From positions 1-11,305 of the forward strand of contig DAIDIS010000253.1 of NCBI GenBank assembly GCA_027451785.1: 11,305 nucleotides of DNA. Reading direction: 5' to 3'. Below the pieces are notes generated by a model that saw nothing but the letters and a program-made list of their open reading frames with translations, did not search any database and had not been told where the DNA came from. Numbering within the stretch: position 1 is the first letter of the stretch; each line of letters opens with the position of its first letter. The translations under genes and the position numbers were made by a program. Source of the stretch: Acidimicrobiales bacterium. Its GTDB lineage: Bacteria > Actinomycetota > Acidimicrobiia > Acidimicrobiales > JAKAVM01. Shown in pieces: positions 6,606 through 11,305 of this stretch.

Positions 6606-7862
6606 GTGGATTTCGATATAGCTGACGCCAAACTCGCCGAATTGGGGCGCCAGAGGATTGCATGGGCCGATACGACGATGGGTGTCCTTGCCTCCATCAG
6701 GGAGCGATTCTCCAAGGAAAAGCCACTGCAAGGGATATCTGTTGCGGCTTGTCTTCATGTGACTACCGAAACGGCAAACTTGTTGCGGACTCTCAAGGCG
6801 GGTGGCGCAGATGTTTATGCCTGCGCTTCAAATCCCCTTTCCACGCAAGACGATGTTGCTGCGTCTTTGGTCGAACACGAAGGTATACCAACCTTTGCCA
6901 TTAAGGGTGAGAGCGCCGAGGTTTACTACTCACACATCGACGCGGTCCTGGATAAGTTTCCGAAGATGACCATGGACGATGGTTGTGACTTGGTCTCACG
7001 TCTTCATTCCGAGCGTCCAGACCAGGTATCGCAAGTTCTCGCCGGCACAGAGGAGACAACAACCGGCGTAATTAGACTCAAGGCTATGGAAGCCGAGCGG
7101 GCGCTCAAGTTTCCAATCGTCGCAGTCAACGACGCTGATACCAAGCACATGTTCGACAACCGCTATGGCACCGGTCAGTCCACGCTGGACGGTGTTATCA
7201 GGGCAACCAACGTGCTCCTGGCAGGAAAGGTCCTAGTGGTTGCAGGATACGGCTATTGCGGGAAGGGAGTCGCCAGCCGCGCACGTGGCATGGGGGCACA
7301 GGTTGTTGTCACCGAGATCGATCCATTACGTGCTCTTGAGGCCGTCATGGACGGATTCCGGGTTGAGCCGATGGAAATTGCGGCAGCCGAGGGCGATATC
7401 TTCATCACTGTCACGGGAAACCGAGACGTTCTACGTGGTGAGTTCTTTAGATTGATGAAGGATGGTGCAATCCTGGCGAACTCCGGCCACTTCGACATTG
7501 AGATCGACATCACCACCCTCTCGGAGATGGCAGAAGGACGCCAGAGGGAAGTCAGGCCGTTCGTTCAGGAGTACGTCGTAAATGGCAAACGGATCATGGT
7601 TATAGCCGAGGGACGTCTCGTGAACTTGGCCGCAGCCGAGGGACATCCGGCCGCTGTTATGGACATGAGCTTTGCAAACCAAGCCTTAGCAGCCGAATGG
7701 GTTGCAAAGAATGCTGGGTCGCTTGAGCCAAAGGTATACAACGTTCCAAAAGAAATCGATAGCGAGATCGCGAGATTGAAGCTCGAGACCATGAACGTCG
7801 ATATCGATCGACTGACTCCTGCTCAAGAGGAGTATCTCTCCTCTTGGACCGTCGGTACCTGA
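6606..7862 (+). CDS. ahcY: Adenosylhomocysteinase (S-adenosyl-L-homocysteine hydrolase)
   Basis: This cytoplasmic NAD-dependent enzyme splits S-adenosylhomocysteine into adenosine and homocysteine, relieving product inhibition of methyltransferases. In the 418 residues, substrate-domain blocks appear in order: HVTTETANLL (51-60), SNPLSTQDD (75-83), DDGCD (124-128), GTEETTTG (147-154) and NDADTKHMFDNRYGTGQS (175-192). The NAD-binding Rossmann glycine motif GYGYCGKG follows at 214-221, then VTGNRDVL (269-276), NSGHFD (292-297) and NLAAAEGHP (340-348). The length and the C-terminus (LTPAQEEYLSSW, ending in VGT) fit the shorter form, as in Thermotoga and archaea, rather than the approximately 495-residue mycobacterial form with its internal insertion and KYRY-type end. 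The GTG start has a ribosome site, AAGGAC, 7 nt upstream. A 162-nt gap and a possible promoter separate it from the preceding operon. Confidence 0.97.
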   Translation: MDFDIADAKLAELGRQRIAWADTTMGVLASIRERFSKEKPLQGISVAACLHVTTETANLLRTLKAGGADVYACASNPLSTQDDVAASLVEHEGIPTFAIKGESAEVYYSHIDAVLDKFPKMTMDDGCDLVSRLHSERPDQVSQVLAGTEETTTGVIRLKAMEAERALKFPIVAVNDADTKHMFDNRYGTGQSTLDGVIRATNVLLAGKVLVVAGYGYCGKGVASRARGMGAQVVVTEIDPLRALEAVMDGFRVEPMEIAAAEGDIFITVTGNRDVLRGEFFRLMKDGAILANSGHFDIEIDITTLSEMAEGRQREVRPFVQEYVVNGKRIMVIAEGRLVNLAAAEGHPAAVMDMSFANQALAAEWVAKNAGSLEPKVYNVPKEIDSEIARLKLETMNVDIDRLTPAQEEYLSSWTVGT

Positions 7863-7869
7863 TTTTCTA

Positions 7870-7901
7870 GAGATTGGGTCCGGCCATCCGGGCCCAATCT
7901 C
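7870..7901 (+). terminator. Long hairpin after adenosylhomocysteinase
   Basis: A 14-bp stem, with a single G-U pair, is formed by 7870-7883 and 7888-7901 around a CCAT loop, 8 nt after the TGA stop. It is GC-rich and very stable. No T-tract follows on either strand (CACCCAC on the + side), so it resembles the U-less terminators proposed for actinobacteria. It probably isolates sahH from the downstream secreted-protein gene. Confidence 0.7.
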
Positions 7902-7921
7902 ACCCACGATGAAATGTTGGT

Positions 7922-7935
7922 TGAACCTTAGTTCA
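7922..7935 (+). repeat. Short perfect palindrome upstream of the IPT gene
   Basis: TGAAC (7922-7926) and GTTCA (7931-7935) are perfect inverted arms around CTTA, located 15 nt before a TTGACA hexamer. It may be a regulator-binding site or chance, since five-base arms are weak evidence by themselves. Confidence 0.3.
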
Positions 7936-7949
7936 GTCACCATTAGGTA

Positions 7950-7978
7950 TTGACACCGTCGCTAATGTGAAGCAGATT
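7950..7978 (+). promoter_or_regulatory. Candidate promoter of the IPT-protein gene
   Basis: A consensus -35 hexamer TTGACA (7950-7955) is followed after 17 nt by CAGATT (7973-7978). That box keeps the second-position A, the fourth-position A and the final T of a -10 box but matches only three of six positions overall. It is sited between the sahH hairpin and the next start codon, where a promoter is needed, and would leave an untranslated leader of roughly 70 nt. Confidence 0.45.
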
Positions 7979-7982
7979 TCAC
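7967..7982 (+). promoter_or_regulatory. Operator-like inverted repeat over the putative -10 box
   Basis: GTGAA (7967-7971) and TTCAC (7978-7982) are perfect arms separated by 6 nt, and the spacer contains most of the predicted -10 box. A related half-site recurs nearby as GTGAACTTCA (7996-8005). The arrangement suits a dimeric repressor, but the regulator is unknown. It does not fit the Crp spacing (TGTGA-N6-TCACA). Confidence 0.3.
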
Positions 7983-8053
7983 GCTGGGTAGGTGCGTGAA
8001 CTTCAAATTTTTGTTCGTTCGCGCCATTTAGCACTTCGGAAGGTGGGCATTGA

Positions 8054-11000
8054 ATGTCTAGCTGGGAGAAACTCTCTAGGTTGAAGTCCTGGATGGCGAA
8101 AGTGGTTGTCGTAGTAACCGCCGTAGCCGGGATCTCGGGCCTCAGCCTTCCAGAGAGCAGTGCAGCCGCTGCAACTGGAACGCAGCAGATATCGGTGAAC
8201 ATCGTCTACCAGTGCACGATCAGCCTCCTTTCCTTTAACATCCCGGCTCAAATTCAGATGGGCATGAACGGAACGGCCCCGGTTTCGGTTTCGCCCGGTG
8301 GGACTTACAACCTGACCAATGCTCAGGTTTCGCTGTCCATTCCCGGGTCGGTAACGTCCAGCTTGGGACTATTGACCGGCGGAGCCTCCGCCTCGATATC
8401 GGGCAGTGCCTCCGTCTTTGACCTCGACTCGGCAAATGCCACACCGCAGGTCGATAACGTTGTCGGCGCTGGGATGGCATTTACTTCAGAGACTATTACC
8501 CCCGGAAAATCCTTGACCATGCTTGTACCGTCCACTCCCATGACGGTCGGGCCATTCACCGCCGGAAGCTCCGGTGTTGTCACAGTCGTTCCTGGGGCCG
8601 CCGATGCTTCACTGACCCTCCATGTGGGTACCGGATATAACCTCAATGCCGTTTGTTCGCCTTTGGGAGCCAGCCCGACACTCGTTTCGATTGGGATACA
8701 GGGAACCACGGGTCCTACGGTCTCTTCGGTCACACCAACATCGGGCAATTCGAGCGGGGGCAATTCCGTCACCATCTCAGGGACAGGATTCATTCCTGGC
8801 TCGACATCTTTTGTCTTCGGTTCCAACGGACTCGGCTCTGCCACTACCTGTGCATCGGCGACGTCTTGTACGACGACCGCTCCTCCTTCGAACTCGTATA
8901 ACTCTTCGACCGTTGACGTAATTGCCTTAGCAGGCGGTAACGCGTCTGCTGCGTCATCCTCTGACAAGTACACATTCAGCGTTCCGGCACCGACTGTATC
9001 TTTGGTGGGTCCTTCTCAGGCAGCCGTGGCGGGTAGCGTCGACATATTCGGTTCTAACCTCCTGTTGGCAAATACTGTGAATTTCGGCTCCGTGTCCGCT
9101 ACCACTTTCAACGCAGTTTCCAATTCTGAGGTAACTGCGACAGTTCCCAGCGGCGTCTCGGGGACGGTCCAAGTGTCCGTAACTACTCCTTCTGGGACCA
9201 GCGCTGTATCCAGCGGTTCATCGTTTACGGTTGGAACACTTCCGGCAACTCCCTCTATCAGCTCGATCTCTCCTACGTCGGGACCAGTGGCCGGCGGAAC
9301 GCAGGTAACAATCAGCGGGAGCGGCTTTTCGACGGCGGCCGGCTCGACGTACGTCCTATTCGGTTCAAACGAAGCAACCAACGTCTCGTGCTCTTCGTCC
9401 ACCACCTGTACTGCAACCTCCCCTGGAGCAGCCCTAGCTGCTTCAGCAAATGTTTCGGTGGTTGATGCCTCGGGAATCTCCGGCACGACGTCATTTACCT
9501 ACTCAGCCAGCACGCCGACCGTAACCTCAGTCACTCCTTCCTCGGGAGCTGCGCTGGGTGGCAACACGGTAATGGTCGCCGGAACCGGCTTCTCTGCAAC
9601 TTCAACGACGATCGACTTTGGAAATGCGTCCGCTCAGATCGAATCGTGTTCTTCGACCTCCTGCACGGTTGTGGCACCGTTGGGTACGGTCGGCACCTCG
9701 GTGAACGTGACGGCAACTGTAGGCGGGACTACTAGTGCTGCTTCGTCCTCCAATGCCTACAGCTACCTGGGAGCCCCGACCGTTTCCTCGCTATCGGTGA
9801 CAAGTGGACCATCGGCGGGTGGGACGGTTGTTACGGTTACAGGTTCAGGGTTTCCGACTTTCGGGACTGGGCTAGGAGTAACTTTTGGAGGGTCTCCAGC
9901 TACCAACGTGCAAGTGATGTCGCCTACCTCACTTATGGCCACAAGTCCGGGCGGGTTGGGTGTCGTCGATGTCGTAGTCACTGTTGACGGAATATCGTCA
10001 CTTACCTCCTCGGCTGACCAGTTCAAGTACATTTCCGCTCCTCCTGCGATCACCGCTCAGGTTGTTCCGTATACCGGACTCGAAAGCGGTGGCGAAACTG
10101 TAGTGATCACCGGCTCGAACCTGGCCGGGGCAACTCAGGTTCTCTTCGGAACTAATCCCGCGACGATCGTGTCGGATACGAATTCTTCAATCACCGTAAT
10201 CAGCCCAGCTGGAACGCCGAACACCACCGTCGACATAACCGTCACAACTCCTGGTGGTACCACCCCAGTCATTGCTCTTGATCAGTTCCAATACCTGACG
10301 ACAGCTCAAGTACCTTCAATCCAGAGCGTGAATCCAAAGACGGGGGCGCAGGCCGGTAACTCTCCTGTCATTCTGCAGGGCTCGGGATTCACGGGCACAA
10401 CCTCAGTCATGTTCGGGAGCGTTCCAGCCGTTTCGTTCAGCGTGCAAAATGACGGCATATTGTTTGCAGTCAGCCCCCCAAGCTCGACACTCTCGATCGT
10501 CCAGATCACAGTTACAAACCCGGCAGGTACGAGTGCAACATCGACAAGCTCTGAATTCCAATATGTTGCGAACCCAACCTCGCCGCCGGTAGTTAACCAG
10601 GTCAATCCGAGTACTGGTCCGACGGCCGGTGGTAACGGGCTTCTGGTCGGAGGGAGCAACTTCACAGGCGCGACCGCAGTGTATATAGGAACCGTATCCG
10701 CACAGTTCAGCGTTTTGTCAGACCAGGCAATTGAAGTCCCGATTGTTCCTCCGGGAACACCAAACGAAATGGTGGACGTCACCGTCCAGAACGCAGTAGG
10801 GACGAGTGCTACGACACTCAATGATCTCTATACCTACGTATCTCCTCCGGTCGTGTCTTCGGTTACCCCGAATTCGGGTCCCCAGTCCGGCGGCAACACG
10901 GTAACGATTACCGGTCAGAACTTCTTCAATGCCAGTGAGGTTGATTTCGGTACGAACCCGTCTACCAAGAACCCGGTATCGTCTCCCAACTACACGGTGA

Positions 11001-11305
11001 TCTCCAATACGGAGATCACCGCAACAGTTCCCGCATCGCCGGTTCTTGGAACGGTCGACGTAATCGTTACAGGGTTGGGTGGTCAGAGCAGCACGTCATC
11101 TGCCGACACATACAGCTTTACCTCTGTTCCTGCCCCGACTTTGAGCGCCATCAGCCCATCCAGCGGCCCACAGGCCGGTGGAACTTCGGTCACGCTGACA
11201 GGCACGAACCTCTCGGGTGCAACGTCGGTCAACTTCGGTTCTTCTGCCGGAACAATCACCAACGACACAGCCACTTCGATCACTGTTACCTCGCCCGCAG
11301 GCTCG
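8054..11305 (+). CDS. Large secreted protein with IPT/TIG repeats (3' end outside window)
   Basis: The frame is open for exactly 1084 codons from ATG 8054 to the window edge. A strong ribosome site (GGAAGGTGGG, 8038-8047) lies 6 nt before the ATG. The N-terminus is a signal peptide: basic residues Arg9, Lys11 and Lys16, a hydrophobic core at 17-32, and a likely cleavage after the Ala-rich stretch around 37-40. Residues about 45-215 form a beta-rich domain bracketed by Cys54 (VYQC) and Cys201 (NAVC), reminiscent of secreted actinobacterial domains but not confidently assigned. From residue 221 on there are ten IPT/TIG immunoglobulin-like repeats, nine complete. The protein is rich in Ser, Thr, Gly and Val and has very few charged residues. 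Such proteins usually act as surface adhesins or cell-envelope components; no enzymatic domain is visible. A C-terminal anchor, if any, lies outside the window. The in-frame ATG 8093 would remove the basic n-region and is unlikely. Confidence 0.88.
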   Translation, partial: MSSWEKLSRLKSWMAKVVVVVTAVAGISGLSLPESSAAAATGTQQISVNIVYQCTISLLSFNIPAQIQMGMNGTAPVSVSPGGTYNLTNAQVSLSIPGSVTSSLGLLTGGASASISGSASVFDLDSANATPQVDNVVGAGMAFTSETITPGKSLTMLVPSTPMTVGPFTAGSSGVVTVVPGAADASLTLHVGTGYNLNAVCSPLGASPTLVSIGIQGTTGPTVSSVTPTSGNSSGGNSVTISGTGFIPGSTSFVFGSNGLGSATTCASATSCTTTAPPSNSYNSSTVDVIALAGGNASAASSSDKYTFSVPAPTVSLVGPSQAAVAGSVDIFGSNLLLANTVNFGSVSATTFNAVSNSEVTATVPSGVSGTVQVSVTTPSGTSAVSSGSSFTVGTLPATPSISSISPTSGPVAGGTQVTISGSGFSTAAGSTYVLFGSNEATNVSCSSSTTCTATSPGAALAASANVSVVDASGISGTTSFTYSASTPTVTSVTPSSGAALGGNTVMVAGTGFSATSTTIDFGNASAQIESCSSTSCTVVAPLGTVGTSVNVTATVGGTTSAASSSNAYSYLGAPTVSSLSVTSGPSAGGTVVTVTGSGFPTFGTGLGVTFGGSPATNVQVMSPTSLMATSPGGLGVVDVVVTVDGISSLTSSADQFKYISAPPAITAQVVPYTGLESGGETVVITGSNLAGATQVLFGTNPATIVSDTNSSITVISPAGTPNTTVDITVTTPGGTTPVIALDQFQYLTTAQVPSIQSVNPKTGAQAGNSPVILQGSGFTGTTSVMFGSVPAVSFSVQNDGILFAVSPPSSTLSIVQITVTNPAGTSATSTSSEFQYVANPTSPPVVNQVNPSTGPTAGGNGLLVGGSNFTGATAVYIGTVSAQFSVLSDQAIEVPIVPPGTPNEMVDVTVQNAVGTSATTLNDLYTYVSPPVVSSVTPNSGPQSGGNTVTITGQNFFNASEVDFGTNPSTKNPVSSPNYTVISNTEITATVPASPVLGTVDVIVTGLGGQSSTSSADTYSFTSVPAPTLSAISPSSGPQAGGTSVTLTGTNLSGATSVNFGSSAGTITNDTATSITVTSPAGS
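8714..11305 (+). repeat. Array of ten IPT/TIG domain repeats
   Basis: Tandem protein repeats of 87-96 residues start at 8714, 8990, 9251, 9515, 9776, 10043, 10313, 10586, 10847 and 11135; the last is cut by the window edge after 57 residues. Most share the pattern PxVxSVxPxSGPxAGG, then TVTIxGxxF and a VxFGS strand, ending in an aromatic strand such as YSYL, FKYI or FQYL. Repeats 1, 3 and 4 each hold a Cys pair (266/272, 446/452, 532/537); repeats 2 and 5-10 have none. At DNA level the repeats are well diverged: the longest shared string I noticed is GGCAACACGGTAA, in repeats 4 and 9. Confidence 0.85.

Noticed and set aside
7966..7983. Crp/Fnr binding site at the TGTGA...TCACG sequence
   Set aside because: The gap between TGTGA and TCACG is 8 nt instead of 6 and the last base does not match, so it is listed only as a generic inverted repeat.
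8323..8973. Long minus-strand open frame (216 codons) opposite the start of the IPT protein, and similar ones at 9016-9486, 9763-10053, 10306-10821 and 11083-11283
   Set aside because: They lie antisense to a continuous secreted-protein frame, and their Val/Pro/Glu-rich products reflect reverse reading of Ser/Thr/Gly-rich repeats. The + strand frame has a ribosome site, signal peptide and recognisable repeats.

Overview
The window reads as chromosomal DNA of a moderately GC-rich actinobacterium. Three things point there: GTG and TTG start codons are common, the pair manB / SIS-type phosphoglucose-phosphomannose isomerase flanks a small Trm112-like gene as in mycobacteria and relatives, and the coding sequences closely follow actinobacterial families. 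The short, non-mycobacterial form of SahH, the moderate GC and the large secreted IPT/TIG protein would suit the class Acidimicrobiia. That placement is an inference, not a demonstrated identity.

Layout, all on the + strand: (1) positions 1-62, probable tail of an upstream gene, followed by a GC-rich hairpin. (2) Positions 234/255-6443, a tightly packed five-gene run: CPBP-family intramembrane protease, an 884-residue GT-C-like membrane protein of the 'PTPS-related' family, phosphomannomutase/phosphoglucomutase, a Trm112-like small protein, and bifunctional phosphoglucose/phosphomannose isomerase. Junctions are 4-nt overlaps, abutments, or a gap of at most 35 nt. (3) Positions 6444-6605, a 162-nt leader with a strong hairpin. 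(4) Positions 6606-7862, adenosylhomocysteinase, followed by a long hairpin at 7870-7901. (5) Positions 7902-8053, a promoter-like region with several short palindromes. (6) From 8054 to the window end, one uninterrupted reading frame of 1084 codons, a secreted protein with a signal peptide, a Cys-bracketed N-terminal domain and ten IPT/TIG repeats. Its stop codon lies outside the window.

How the genes fit together: the isomerase links fructose-6-P, glucose-6-P and mannose-6-P, and the mutase makes mannose-1-P (or glucose-1-P), the precursor of GDP-mannose and then of lipid-linked mannose. The large membrane protein has the architecture of an enzyme that uses lipid-linked sugar at the outer face of the membrane. 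The run therefore looks like a sugar-supply plus surface-glycosylation cluster. SahH is a separate housekeeping unit that removes S-adenosylhomocysteine. The Ser/Thr-rich IPT protein is a surface or secreted protein that could, speculatively, be a glycosylation target. No mobile element, CRISPR array, tRNA or rRNA was seen.
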